In this document: one piece after another, positions 44,804-53,355 of the stretch
Layout: each line of letters begins with the position of its first letter
How positions within the stretch are numbered: position 1 is the stretch's first letter
Origin: Chloroflexota bacterium
GTDB taxonomy: Bacteria; Chloroflexota; Limnocylindria; Limnocylindrales; CSP1-4
DNA: 53,388 nt
Assembly (NCBI GenBank): GCA_016191345.1
Contig: JACPOU010000013.1
Span: 1 to 53,388, forward strand
Direction of reading: 5' to 3'
Position numbers and translations under genes: made by a program
Notes under the pieces: generated by a model
Databases searched by the model: none
Seen by the model: the letters and a program-made list of their open reading frames with translations, nothing else
What the model was told of the DNA's origin: nothing

Positions 44804-45643
44804 GTGGAGATCGAGCCCGGGCGCGCCCCGCTCATCGATGCCGAGCACCGCTCGCCGGATCCGTCGATCTGCCCGTTCCTTCGCGCCATGGATGCCGATG
44901 GCGTCATCGGGTCACCGATCGAGGCCGTCGATCCGCGCAACCGCTGCGTCGCGACGGGCAGTGCCGACCCCCAGGACGCGGAGCAGCAGCGGCGAGCCTG
45001 CCTGACCGCCGACCACGTCCGCTGTGCTCGCTACCTGTCGGGCGTCGCCGGGCCGGACCGGGGCCTCCCTGCGCCGAGGGATCGGGATGAGCTCGCCGCG
45101 GTCGGGGCTGTTGCGACCGGCATCGATGCGTCGGCCGTGGCGGGTGCCGCGCCGCGAGTGGGCGGCGGGTCCCGGACCCTGACCCCCGCCGTGCTGATGG
45201 CGCTCCTCTTCCTCGTCGCGTCGGCGTCGGCGGCCGTCGCCTTCGTCGCGATCCGGGGCGGGATGGAGCTGCCGATCGCCTCGCCGAGGGCCACCGACGG
45301 CGTGGCCGTGGCGAGCCCCTCGGCGCTCACGACGCCGATTCCGACTTCGACGGCCGGACCGACGCCGGGCATCACGCCCTCGCCGACCATCGGTCCGCCA
45401 GCGAGCCCGCCGCCCGGCTCCCCCTCGCCGTCGCCGACGAGCGATCGGTACGTGCTGCTCGAGCCGTGCCCCTCGACGCCCGACTGCTACCTCTACACGG
45501 TGCGGGCGGGGGACAACCTGCGGAGCATCGCCAACTACTTCGGCGTCGCGTACGACACGGTCCTGAAGCTGAACCCGCAGATCACCGACCCGACGACGAT
45601 CCGGGCCGGCGATCGCATCAAGCTGCCGCCGCCGACCCGCTGA
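44804..45643 (+). CDS. LysM-domain membrane protein with Cys-rich N-terminal motif
   Basis: A 279-residue protein. The cytoplasmic N-terminus has a four-Cys motif ([11 protein letters not shown], then [16 protein letters not shown] and VRCARYL) found in a group of LysM proteins. One transmembrane helix (about 127-149, [21 protein letters not shown]) is followed by a Thr/Pro/Ser-rich wall-spanning linker. A single C-terminal LysM domain (about 226-275, [32 protein letters not shown]) should bind peptidoglycan. GTG 44804 follows GGGAGG. The last 262 bases are duplicated at 52.6 kb. Confidence 0.9.
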   Translation: MEIEPGRAPLIDAEHRSPDPSICPFLRAMDADGVIGSPIEAVDPRNRCVATGSADPQDAEQQRRACLTADHVRCARYLSGVAGPDRGLPAPRDRDELAAVGAVATGIDASAVAGAAPRVGGGSRTLTPAVLMALLFLVASASAAVAFVAIRGGMELPIASPRATDGVAVASPSALTTPIPTSTAGPTPGITPSPTIGPPASPPPGSPSPSPTSDRYVLLEPCPSTPDCYLYTVRAGDNLRSIANYFGVAYDTVLKLNPQITDPTTIRAGDRIKLPPPTR

Positions 45644-45647
45644 CCGC
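45382..45647 (+). repeat. 266-bp direct repeat, copy 1 (3' part of the LysM gene)
   Basis: Aligned without gaps to 52627-52892 (constant offset 7245) with about nine mismatches, roughly 97% identity. It ends 4 bases after the stop codon. The changes are spread over the repeat and the second copy's reading frame is kept. Confidence 0.9.
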
Positions 45648-45959
45648 GGCGGCCGGGCGCAGCCGATCTGCTCCCGGCCGCGTCGTCCGCCGAGCGCTCC
45701 GGCGGCTGTGGCTGCGGGACACGGAATCCGAGCGATCCTGCGCGATCGCCGCCGGATGGCGACCGACTCCACCGGGATCCCAGCCGGGCCACGCCCATTC
45801 CTCGCAGTGGCCTGTGCCTTGGACACCCGCGACTGGCGACGCCTCGGGCGCAACGGTCACGTTCGAGCGCGACATCGTGCCCGACGGCGCGGATGACTCG
45901 ACCTCAGTCGTCGTCACCCGCACGGGGATTCGCCTCTCCCTGAGCGGCCTGCGCCTTCG
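45644..45959. other. 316-base intergenic region after the LysM gene
   Basis: It holds a hairpin at 45649-45681. Frames across the rest (including one reading VTFERDIVPDGADDSTSVVVTRTG on +) have partly protein-like stretches but no start, RBS or recognisable family, so I call no gene. Confidence 0.4.
45649..45681 (+). terminator. hairpin after the LysM gene
   Basis: GCGGCCGGG (45649-45657) pairs with CCCGGCCGC (45673-45681), 9 bp, loop 15 bases, starting 6 bases after the stop codon. Confidence 0.5.
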
Positions 45960-46586
45960 TTACGGGACGACCGTCACGCTGGCGGCCGTGCCCAGTGGGG
46001 TCGACGCGTCCGCACTGGCCGTCGGCCGACCGCCACCCGCCCCCGTCGCGAGCTGGATGTCGACCTTCGATCCTGTCTTGACGTCGGAGGCGGTCCCGGG
46101 CGTCCTCGTGCCGTAGGTGGTGCTGGAGTCCAGTCTGAAGGTGAGCGTCTGCCCACCCGCCGTCGTGACCGTGAGCGCGTCGGCCGTCACGGACGTGACG
46201 GTTCCGGCCAGGCTGAATCTGCCGCCACCTTCGAACGTGCCACCGAGGAAGCCCCCACCGTCGCCCGGCGCCTCGGACTGGCCCGGGGCGGCGCCGGCGT
46301 GGCCGGCGCCGCCGCCTCCGGAGCCCCCGCCTTCGGCGGCATCGCCACCGCCCAGTCCGGCGGCGGCCACCGGGGCCGTCTTCCGCCCGACGGCGAAGGA
46401 GACGCCGCCGACGGCGACGATCGCCGCCAGCACCAGGACCAGATTGAGCCAGCCGGCGGAGGACTTGCGCCTCGGGACCTGGGCCGCCGGACTCGGGACG
46501 ACGGGCTGGGGCGGGAACGCCGCACTGTCTGGTGGAGTTGGGGTGACCGGCTCCGGACTGGCTGGCGGATTCTGCTCGAAGCTCAC
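45960..46586 (-). CDS. DUF5666-like membrane-anchored protein
   Basis: A 208-residue protein: a Pro-rich cytoplasmic N-terminus, one transmembrane helix (about 43-65, GWLNLVLVLAAIVAVGGVSFAVG), a Gly-rich linker, and an extracytoplasmic beta domain (about 125-190: FSLAGTVTSVTADALTVTTAGGQTLTFRLD) typical of DUF5666. GTG 46586 has AAGGAGAG 5 bases upstream, strong evidence for this start. Last gene of the efflux operon, 13 bases after the permease; possibly an accessory or substrate-trapping factor. Confidence 0.82.
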   Translation of the reverse strand: MSFEQNPPASPEPVTPTPPDSAAFPPQPVVPSPAAQVPRRKSSAGWLNLVLVLAAIVAVGGVSFAVGRKTAPVAAAGLGGGDAAEGGGSGGGGAGHAGAAPGQSEAPGDGGGFLGGTFEGGGRFSLAGTVTSVTADALTVTTAGGQTLTFRLDSSTTYGTRTPGTASDVKTGSKVDIQLATGAGGGRPTASADASTPLGTAASVTVVP

Positions 46587-46599
46587 GCGACTCTCCTTC

Positions 46600-47790
46600 T
46601 CATTCGTAGCGCAGGGCGGTGATTGGATCGAGGCGGGCGGCCTGCCTGGCTGGCCAGACCCCGAACACGACACCCACAGCCAGGCTGAACAGGACCGCGG
46701 CGCCGATCGTTGCCGGGTTGAAGACAAACCCCCAGCCGGCGAGCTGGCCGATCGCGGCAGAGGTGGCCAGGCCGATGGCGATTCCGATCACGCCGCCGAG
46801 CAGCGACAGGGTCAGCGCCTCGATCAGGAACTGGGCGAGGATGTCCCGACCGCGAGCGCCGACCGCTTTGCGGATGCCGATCTCGCGGGTCCGCTCGCGG
46901 ACGGAAACCAGCATGATGTTCATGATCCCGATGCCGCCGACGACCAGCGAGATCGAGGCGATTCCGGCGAGCAGGAGGGTGAGGGTGCCCGTGATCGAAG
47001 ACGCCGCAGCCAGCAGCTGGGTCTGGTTGAAGACATTGAAGTCGGGAGTGGCGGTCGGGCTGTGCCCATGCCGATCCGCGAGCAGCGCCGTGATCGCAGC
47101 GCCCGTGGCGGTCATCTGATCAGGTCGAGCGACGCTCACCCCGATGCTCCGGACGGCCTTGCCACCGACGAAGTACTTCTGGACCACCCCGATCGGCACG
47201 ATGACCTGGTCGTCGGGATTCTCGAAGCCGGTGCCCCCCTTCGGCTGCAGGATGCCGATCACCTGGAACGGCAGGCCGCCGATCGCGATCTGTGAACCCA
47301 CGGCGCCGGCACCCAGGCGCAGGTTCGCTGCAGTCGTGGCGCCGAGGACCACGACGCGCAGTTTGCGATCGACGCTGACATCGTTCAGGAAGGCTCCCTG
47401 CCAGACGTCGTAGGCGCGTACGTCGGCATACGCGCTGGTCGTGCCCACCACCGTGGTCGTGGTGGTCTGGCCGCCGGCTCGAAGGGCCTGGCTCGTCGAG
47501 ATCTCGGGCGCCACCGCCTGGACCGATGCCAGTTGGCCGATGGCCACCGCGTCGTCGAGCGTGGGAGGGGTGGCCCCGGTTCCGCCCCGGCCGGTGGGGC
47601 TGATGATCAGGAGGTTCGTGCCCAGGCCGGCGAGCCGGTTCGTGATGTTCGAGGTGGTGCCCTGGCCCACCCCGACGAGGGCCACCACCGAGGCGACGCC
47701 GATGATGACCCCCAGCATGGTCAGGGCCGCGCGCAGCCGGCTCGTCCCGAGTCGCGATAGCGACAACCGAAGCAACTCGATGAAGCTCAT
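46600..47790 (-). CDS. MacB-type ABC transporter permease
   Basis: A 396-residue FtsX/MacB-fold permease: an N-terminal transmembrane helix (about 20-43, RAALTMLGVIIGVASVVALVGVG), a large extracytoplasmic MacB_PCD domain, and three C-terminal helices with SISLVVGGIGIMNIMLVSVRERTREIGIRKAVGARGRDILAQFLIE, the diagnostic FtsX coupling loop. It overlaps the ATPase gene by 4 bases. It acts with the ATPase and the adaptor as a tripartite-type exporter. Confidence 0.95.
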   Translation of the reverse strand: MSFIELLRLSLSRLGTSRLRAALTMLGVIIGVASVVALVGVGQGTTSNITNRLAGLGTNLLIISPTGRGGTGATPPTLDDAVAIGQLASVQAVAPEISTSQALRAGGQTTTTTVVGTTSAYADVRAYDVWQGAFLNDVSVDRKLRVVVLGATTAANLRLGAGAVGSQIAIGGLPFQVIGILQPKGGTGFENPDDQVIVPIGVVQKYFVGGKAVRSIGVSVARPDQMTATGAAITALLADRHGHSPTATPDFNVFNQTQLLAAASSITGTLTLLLAGIASISLVVGGIGIMNIMLVSVRERTREIGIRKAVGARGRDILAQFLIEALTLSLLGGVIGIAIGLATSAAIGQLAGWGFVFNPATIGAAVLFSLAVGVVFGVWPARQAARLDPITALRYE

Positions 47791-48461
47791 GTCAGGATTC
47801 GGCCGTCGCGAAGGTGGATCTGCCGATCGGCCGCCTCGGCGACGTCCTGATCGTGCGTGATGAGGACGATCGTCCGACCCGCGCTGTTGAGCTCGTGGAG
47901 AAGCGCCAGGACCTCGGCGCCCGACTGGCTGTCCAGGTTGCCGGTGGGCTCATCGGCCAGGATCAGCGCTGGCTCCGTGACGAGCGCCCGCGCCACCGCG
48001 ACCCGCTGTTGCTGGCCGCCGGAGAGCTCGGTCGATTCATGGTCGAGGCGATCGCCCAGGCCGAGCCGTTCCAGGGCGGCCCTCGCCCGGGCGTGTCGCT
48101 CGCGGCGCGGGACGCCCTGGTAGAGCAGGGGGGTGGCGACGTTGTCGAGTGCGGTCGTCCGCGGCAGCAGGTTGTAGGACTGGAACACGAAGCCGATGGT
48201 CAGGCTGCGGAGCCTGGCCAGGCCATCGTCGTCGAGGTCGGAGACCGGGGTCCCGGCCAGCAGGTACTGCCCGCTCGTGGGCCGGTCCAGGCAGCCCAGG
48301 ACGTTCATCATCGTGGTCTTGCCCGAGCCCGACGGCCCGACGATCGCGACGAACTCGCCCGGGTGAACGGTGAGGCTGACGTCGGCGAGCGCAGGGACCT
48401 CCATCCGGCCCATGGCATAGACCCGGCTGACGTGATCGAGGGAGACGATCGGGTTCGGCAT
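47787..48461 (-). CDS. MacB/LolD-type ABC transporter ATPase
   Basis: A 224-residue ATPase: Walker [14 protein letters not shown]-loop [11 protein letters not shown], signature [15 protein letters not shown], Walker [14 protein letters not shown]-loop LITHD. The [14 protein letters not shown] stretch is typical of the LolD/MacB subgroup. ATG 48461 with GGAGG upstream is chosen; the frame extends further into the Gly-codon-rich end of the adaptor gene and that extension is rejected. One base separates it from the adaptor stop. Confidence 0.96.
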   Translation of the reverse strand: MPNPIVSLDHVSRVYAMGRMEVPALADVSLTVHPGEFVAIVGPSGSGKTTMMNVLGCLDRPTSGQYLLAGTPVSDLDDDGLARLRSLTIGFVFQSYNLLPRTTALDNVATPLLYQGVPRRERHARARAALERLGLGDRLDHESTELSGGQQQRVAVARALVTEPALILADEPTGNLDSQSGAEVLALLHELNSAGRTIVLITHDQDVAEAADRQIHLRDGRILT

Positions 48462-48462
48462 G

Positions 48463-49980
48463 TCAACCTCCGCCGCCGGCACCGGGCGCGTGGCCGCCCC
48501 CGCCCCCGCCCCCGCCCCCGCCCGGCAGATCGACGCCTCCGCCCTCGAAGCCGCCGCCGAGGCCACCGTTCGTCGTCGTGGCGTTTCCGGTCTGGGGGGT
48601 GCTGATTCCGGTGACGACCGTCTGTCCTTCCGTCAGACCGCCGGTGATCTCGGCGAGCGAGCTCGTGATCAGGCCAACCTGAACGGTCTGTGCCGTCACC
48701 GCGCCATTGCTGCCGAGCACCCTCACCGAGTAGCTCCCGTTGGTGCCGTTGAGAGCCCTGGCCGGGACGGCCAGCACATTGCTCGCCTGGGCCGTCGTGA
48801 CCTGGATGTCAGCGCTCATGCCGGAAGCGGCTCCACCCGACGTGGAGTCGAGCGTCACGATGATCGGGTAGGTGACGACGCCGTTGCTGACGGTGCCGGT
48901 CGGGACGATCTGCTTGACGGTCCCGGTCACCGTCTGCCCCAGAGCGACGATCGCGACGTCGACCGCCTGTCCCAGCTTCAGCGAGGGGTAGTCGCTCTCG
49001 GTCACCGTCGCGCTGACCTCCATCTCGCGTGAGGCCACCGTGACGGCCGCGCCCGCCGGAGCCGTCGCTCCGGTCGCGATATTCACCGCGGTGACGACGC
49101 CGTCCACGGGACTGGTCAGCCTGGACCGGTCGAAGGTGTACTGGGCAGCTGTGACGCCACTCTGAGCCGTGGCCACCGACGCCTCGTCGGTGGCGATCGT
49201 CGACGGATCGGCCGGGGCGACCTGGATCGAGTAGTTGTTCTGGGAGCTGGAGAGCGAGAGCCGAGCGGACGCGACCTGGTTGGCGGCCGAGCCGTTCGAG
49301 GCTGCGATGCTGAGTTGGAGGGAGTCAAGCTGCTGCTGCGCCTGGTCGATGGCCGCCTGATCAGCCGTGACCGTGGCGGCTGGCAGGCCGGCCGCGAGGT
49401 CATCGGCCAGCTTTTTCTGGGCGGTCGCCAGCGCCGCCTGTGCCTGGCTCAGCTTCAGCGCATTCTGGGCCGCGGTTTGAACTTGGCTCTGCATTGCCAC
49501 CTTGAGCTGCTGCTGCGCCTGGCGAATCGAGTCGTATGCCGCGCTGCGCCGCGCTCCGGTCAGACCGGCTGAATCAACGGCGAGGCGGGCCTTCGCCACG
49601 GCCAGGTTCGCCGTCGCCACGTCGAGGGCGGCCTTCGCGTTCACCGTGTCGGCGGTGGCCAGAACCTCATCCTTCGTCACCGTGGCCCCAACGGCCACCG
49701 TGACGCTCGCGACCAGCCAGGAAACGCCCGATCCGCCCCCCCCGGCTGCGCCGGTGTCCGTCGTCAGGGTCGGGTCGGCCCCGAAGGCGAGATCGAAGAT
49801 CGCGGCGGATCGGAGACTGCCGGTCGCGACGACCCGCTGGGTCACGTTAGCCCGACTGACGGTCGCGGTGAGGTACTGGGGCTGGCCTCCGTTGTTCGCG
49901 CCCGGCGCAAGAATTACGAGGCCGGTCGTCCCGAGCCCCACGACAAGCAGGGCCACGACCGCCGCGACTTTCCATTTCAT
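48463..49980 (-). CDS. HlyD/MacA-type efflux adaptor
   Basis: A 505-residue membrane-fusion-type adaptor: an N-terminal membrane anchor (VAAVVALLVVGLGTTGLVIL), biotinyl-lipoyl halves (ATVSRANVTQRVVATGSLRS and SRLTSPVDGVVTAVNIATGATAPAGAAV), a long alpha-helical hairpin (about 125-265, rich in Ala/Gln), then a beta-barrel (VTESDYPSLKLGQAVDVAIVALGQTVTGTV). The Gly-rich tail (GGGGGGGGGGHAPGAG) is unusual and comes from a CCGCCC-type nucleotide run. First gene of the efflux operon. Without an outer membrane it would act as a wall-side partner. Confidence 0.93.
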   Translation of the reverse strand: MKWKVAAVVALLVVGLGTTGLVILAPGANNGGQPQYLTATVSRANVTQRVVATGSLRSAAIFDLAFGADPTLTTDTGAAGGGGSGVSWLVASVTVAVGATVTKDEVLATADTVNAKAALDVATANLAVAKARLAVDSAGLTGARRSAAYDSIRQAQQQLKVAMQSQVQTAAQNALKLSQAQAALATAQKKLADDLAAGLPAATVTADQAAIDQAQQQLDSLQLSIAASNGSAANQVASARLSLSSSQNNYSIQVAPADPSTIATDEASVATAQSGVTAAQYTFDRSRLTSPVDGVVTAVNIATGATAPAGAAVTVASREMEVSATVTESDYPSLKLGQAVDVAIVALGQTVTGTVKQIVPTGTVSNGVVTYPIIVTLDSTSGGAASGMSADIQVTTAQASNVLAVPARALNGTNGSYSVRVLGSNGAVTAQTVQVGLITSSLAEITGGLTEGQTVVTGISTPQTGNATTTNGGLGGGFEGGGVDLPGGGGGGGGGGHAPGAGGGG

Positions 49981-50093
49981 ATCGGGGCCTCACTGTCCAG
50001 ATTGGTCGGTCCAGCATCCAGGAGGGGATCCGCGGGACGGCCTGGGCCGTCGAGCGTCCATCGGCGCGGGATCACATCTAAGCACCGGCCTTC

Positions 50094-50109
50094 TGAGAAC
50101 TTCGTGAGA
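50094..50109 (-). promoter_or_regulatory. direct repeat TCTCAC-N5-TCTCAG upstream of the efflux operon
   Basis: On the minus strand TCTCA occurs at 50109-50105 and again at 50098-50094, 11 bp apart, 114 bases upstream of the adaptor start. Spacing and core equal the pair at 18443-18459 in front of the ferric-reductase remnant. Confidence 0.4.
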
Positions 50110-50131
50110 GAAGCGCGTTCTCGTCGCACGA

Positions 50132-50806
50132 GTGCCGGGCCTCACGCGGACCGTCACGCTCGGACGGGCGGAGACGCTCTCGCTCCCGGCGGACGTGAAC
50201 CGAGATGGGGCCCCCGTTCGTCGGGGCTCACGCTGCTGGGCGGCGGCCTCGACGCCTGGGGCCTCGGCGATCCCTGGCGATGCCCAGTGGGCCCTCCGGA
50301 CCCTCGACTGGATCGGGCGGGCCGAGAACCTCGTCCTCGTCGGCCCGTCGGGCACGGGCAAGAGCCATCTGGCGGAAGCGATCGCCCATGCCGCGATCGA
50401 CCTTGACCTGCGGGTGAGCTGGTTCAGCCTCGAAACGCTGACCGCGACGATCGCCCGCTCGAGGATCGACGCCACGACCGGCAAGGTCGTCGAGCGGATC
50501 GTCCGCTCCGAGCTCATCGTCGTCGACGACATCGGCCTGCTGCCCGTTGGCGCCGACGAGGCCGAGGCCCTGTATCGGCTTGTCGACGCGGCGTATGAGA
50601 AACGATCGCTGATCGTGACCTCGAATCTCCATCCCGCCCGCTTCGACACGATCTTCCCAAAGGGCCTGGCCACGGCTGCCGTCGACCGGCTGCTCCACCA
50701 CGCTCATGTCATCGTCACCGAGGGTCAGTCTCATCGCCTGACCGAGGCGCTTGACGGGCGAGGCACCCAAAGGTTGGGGTCCACGGAGGAGACAAGTTTG
50801 GGTTGA
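50132..50806 (+). pseudogene. N-terminally truncated IstB-like ATPase (IS21-family helper)
   Basis: The last ~170 codons are IstB: DWIGRAENLVLVGPSGTGKSHLAEAIAHAA (Walker A), LIVVDDIGLLPVGADEAEALYRLVDAAYEKRSLIVTSN (Walker B and sensor) and HPARFDTIFPKGLATAAVDRLLHHAHVIVTEGQSHRLTEAL. The conserved ~80-residue N-terminal helical domain is missing and replaced by unrelated sequence, and no istA transposase precedes it. Thus an orphan remnant of an IS21-type element. The region right after the stop (to about 50840) resembles the terminal part of such elements. Confidence 0.75.
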
Positions 50807-50895
50807 CTTCGCCGTTATCCGCGCGAACAATGCCCCTCGCGGCGGCAAGGTTCAGGGGTTGCAGGTGGCCACGCCGGACCGCAGGAGGAGGGGCT

Positions 50896-51569
50896 GTGCG
50901 CGTCCAAGGCATCATCGTCCGGCTCGCGCTGATGGCTTCGTTGGCCACATCCATCCTGCTGGTTACGGGCGGGACCGGTTTTCGCCGGCCACACGATCGC
51001 CGGCGGCGACTGCTGGAAAGCCGGCACGCCACTCTGGTGTCGGCGGGTCTGGGTTCAGGGCCAGTTCCTGCACGTGAAGCTCATCGATCAGTTCTCAGAT
51101 GCCCGCCCCGCGTGGCGAGCACTGGCGGAGGACTCACGGTCGCGATGGACCGGCGCGGCGGGTCCACAGATCCTGTCTTGGAACGCTCAGGCAAACGACA
51201 CCTGGATCTTCCTGAGCGACGTGGCCCAAGGTGAGCAAGGGACGGGCCCCGGCATCGGTGGCGTGACCTGGAATTGCGACATCAACAGCTTCTGCAGCAA
51301 CCAGAACATCGCCATGAACGTCCACTGGACAGACATCTACTTCAACCGGACGGCGATGGACGGCACGGACAACAACCAGGGAGAACGTGATCTCGCATGA
51401 GATCGGGCATGGCCTTGGGTTGTTCCACCACACGGACGCGGCCCGACTCATGAACCCTGTCTCGACGAATGTCCTGGGCCCGACGAACCCGGGCGACATC
51501 GGGAAGCTGCCGCCCTGCAGCGTCGCAAACGAAGGGGGCATCCGATGCGTGTACAGCTGGGGGAGCTGA
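50896..51569 (+). pseudogene. secreted zinc metallopeptidase with two frameshifts
   Basis: GTG 50896 follows a strong GGAGGAGGGG and opens a signal peptide (IIVRLALMASLATSILLVTGG). From about 50981 the protein continues in the next frame (FAGHTIAGGDCWKAGTPLWCRRVWVQGQFLHVKLIDQFSDARP onward to FNRTAMDGTDN). Near 51365-51385 it shifts again to ENVISHEIGHGLGLFHHTDAARLMNP, the metzincin-like zinc site HExxHxxGxxHH with a Met-turn-like ARLMNP. Both shifts go in the same direction. Either two real inactivating indels or sequence errors; intact, it would be a ~225-residue exported protease. It is followed directly by the exported protein at 51574. Confidence 0.72.
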
Positions 51570-51573
51570 GGCG

Positions 51574-52278
51574 ATGAGGATCCATGCATCCAAGCTCCGC
51601 GCTGGCCCGCTGGTGGCACTTGTCGCGGTCGCCGCATTGGGGGCTGGGACCCTCGCGATCGGCGCCGATAATCTGAAGCAGTGGGTCAACACCGAAGCCG
51701 GCAAGAGCGACGCGGAGAAGGCAAAGGAGTTCGAGCAGGGCAGGCAGGCCTTCCAAGCGAAGTACGAGGCCTGGCTCGCGGATTTCGTGGCCCAGGGGCG
51801 TGATCCACGAAAGCTGCAGCGCGTCGAGATGCTCGCAACGGCCTTGGATCCGCAGTTGGATCTGAGCGCGGCCGTCGCCAAGGCCTCGGCCATCGTGGCT
51901 GCTCGCGTCGACAGCGTCGAGTTCCTGCCGTCCGCGACATCCATTGTCACGTTGAGTGTCACCCAGACTGCAAAGGGTGATTCGGTGAAGACAATCCGCA
52001 TCCTTCAGGCCGGCGGCCCGGCGCCAGACCCGAACTGGGGTGAGGACACGCTCTCATTCGCTGAGAGCGATCCGCTTCTCCTGCCAGGTGACGAGGCTGT
52101 GTTGTTCCTCGAGGGTCCGGATTCTGACGGGATTTACTCCGTCCAGAGCTTTACCGGAAGCTACGCGATCAAGGATGGACGACCGAGGGCGCTTGAAGGC
52201 AACCCGTTTGCCGGGCAGGTCGACGCACTTACCGTGGACGCCTTCTTGGCCGAGGTGGAGGCCCTCGCAGGGCGCTGA
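51574..52278 (+). CDS. exported hypothetical protein
   Basis: A 234-residue protein with a signal peptide or N-terminal anchor (SKLRAGPLVALVAVAALGAGTLAIG), a charged helical segment (NTEAGKSDAEKAKEFEQGRQAFQAKYEAWLADF), and a beta-rich domain (AAVAKASAIVAARVDSVEFLPSATSIVTLSVTQTAKGDSVKTIRILQAGG; LLLPGDEAVLFLEG; IYSVQSFTGSYAIKDGRPRAL). The second part resembles domains found beside secreted metalloproteases. It starts 4 bases after the metallopeptidase frame ends and its RBS lies in that gene, so it was co-translated with it. Its AT content is higher than that of its neighbours. Confidence 0.78.
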   Translation: MRIHASKLRAGPLVALVAVAALGAGTLAIGADNLKQWVNTEAGKSDAEKAKEFEQGRQAFQAKYEAWLADFVAQGRDPRKLQRVEMLATALDPQLDLSAAVAKASAIVAARVDSVEFLPSATSIVTLSVTQTAKGDSVKTIRILQAGGPAPDPNWGEDTLSFAESDPLLLPGDEAVLFLEGPDSDGIYSVQSFTGSYAIKDGRPRALEGNPFAGQVDALTVDAFLAEVEALAGR

Positions 52279-52626
52279 GAAAAGGACACCAGGCCCGAAT
52301 CCCCTCAGGAGGCCATTCGCCAGATGGGGTGAGCATGCGGCCGCTGGGGTTGTCCGTGACGTGGCCGCCTGACCTGATCTCGGGCGCGCTGCCGGCGCGT
52401 CCTCGACCTGGCACCCGCTAAGGGCCGCCGCTCACCGAAACCCACCAGGGTCGATCACCGAGATCCACCAGGCTGAGCCGGCCCGGAGGCGGCCACCGAA
52501 ACTGCCCGCTTGCGGCAACGAGAACTGAACGCTGGCGGCCACGGATCTGCACAGCCCGGGGAAGCGAATCTGCGGCAAGTCCTCGGGGCGTCCGATGGGG
52601 CCGGCTCGTCCGGTCCTCAAGACCCG
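52279..52626. other. 348-base region with IS21-like terminal repeats
   Basis: No gene is supported. Repeated CACCGAnA units (see 52433-52472) and a following CGAGAACTGAACG stretch resemble the multiple end repeats of IS21-family elements, read on the minus strand. The LysM duplicate begins directly after it. Confidence 0.35.
52433..52472 (-). repeat. 23-bp-period direct repeats
   Basis: CACCGAAACCCACCAGG (52433-52449) and CACCGAGATCCACCAGG (52456-52472) match at 15 of 17 positions with a 23-bp period. A partial third unit (CACCGAAAC) is at 52494. Likely transposase-binding repeats. Confidence 0.5.
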
Positions 52627-52892
52627 GCCGACCATCGGTCCGCCAGCGAGCCCGCCGCCCGGAACCCCCTCGCCGTCGCCGACGAGCGATCGGTACGTGC
52701 TGCTCGAGCCGTGTCCCTCGACGCCCGACTGCTACCTCTACACGGTGCGGGTCGGGGACAACCTGCGGAGCATCGCCAACTACTTCGGCGTGCCGTACGA
52801 CACGGTCCTGGAGCTGAACCCGCAGATCACCGACCCGACGACGATCCGGGCCGGCGATCGCATCAAGCTGCCGCCCCCGACCCGCTGACCGC
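52627..52892 (+). pseudogene. 266-bp direct repeat, copy 2: truncated LysM gene
   Basis: A near-identical copy of the 3' end of the LysM gene (copy 1 at 45382-45647). It still encodes the Pro/Ser linker, the LysM domain and the stop codon (52886-52888) but lacks the Cys motif and membrane helix. An ATG at 52595 opens the frame with 12 unrelated residues, giving at most a 97-residue protein without a signal. No RBS is visible. Probably a by-product of mobile-element activity. Confidence 0.85.
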
Positions 52893-53355
52893 CCGCCGGG
52901 AGCGGGTTCACCCTCCCCGCGGCACCGACCCGCTTGTCTCCAGGGCACAACTTCGACCGAGCTCCGCAGGGTTGCCATCGAAGGAGCACCAGAACGTGCA
53001 GCGAGCCGCGGTCGGCCGCGCTCGTCTATCCCAACGCGTGCGCCAGGAACACACCGGCCCGTCGGCCACGCAGGTGCAGGGCGAGCGCGTGCCCTGCACC
53101 TGCCAGCCCGATGACCCAGAGCGACCGCGCCGCGTGGTACCTTTGCCTGCCGCCCAAGACGGTTTCCGCGATGTTGGCGCCTGCAAACACGCAAGTCCAG
53201 TCGATCGGATTACCGATGAATCGAGCGAGAGAACTCTTGCGCCTCAGGGGTGATGTCCCTAGAGTTGGTGTAACAGCGAGGCCGTGAATCAAAGCGGCCA
53301 CCGCGTCATCCTCGCGTCGTTGGAGTTGGAACCCACGACACGAAGGGACACCACG
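52893..53355. other. 463-base region before the transposase
   Basis: No intact gene. A minus-strand frame closing at 53026 is a possible gene fragment (listed separately). From about 53246 the sequence is probably the left end of the IS256-type element. Confidence 0.4.
53026..53246 (-). pseudogene. possible membrane-protein fragment cut by an IS element
   Basis: A minus-strand frame reads ARFIGNPIDWTCVFAGANIAETVLGG and ends GLAGAGHALALHLRGRRAGVFLAHALG. Composition is membrane-like, and the upstream side becomes unrelated where the IS256-type end begins (about 53246). It could be the C-terminus of a disrupted gene, or chance. Confidence 0.3.

Noticed and set aside
48480-48535. CCGCCC-rich tandem run as a functional repeat or G-quadruplex array
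   Set aside because: It encodes the poly-Gly tail of the adaptor; low-complexity Gly codons explain it.
50960-51390. Programmed ribosomal frameshifting in the metallopeptidase
   Set aside because: Neither junction shows a clear slippery heptamer with a downstream structure that I can support; decay or sequence error is simpler.
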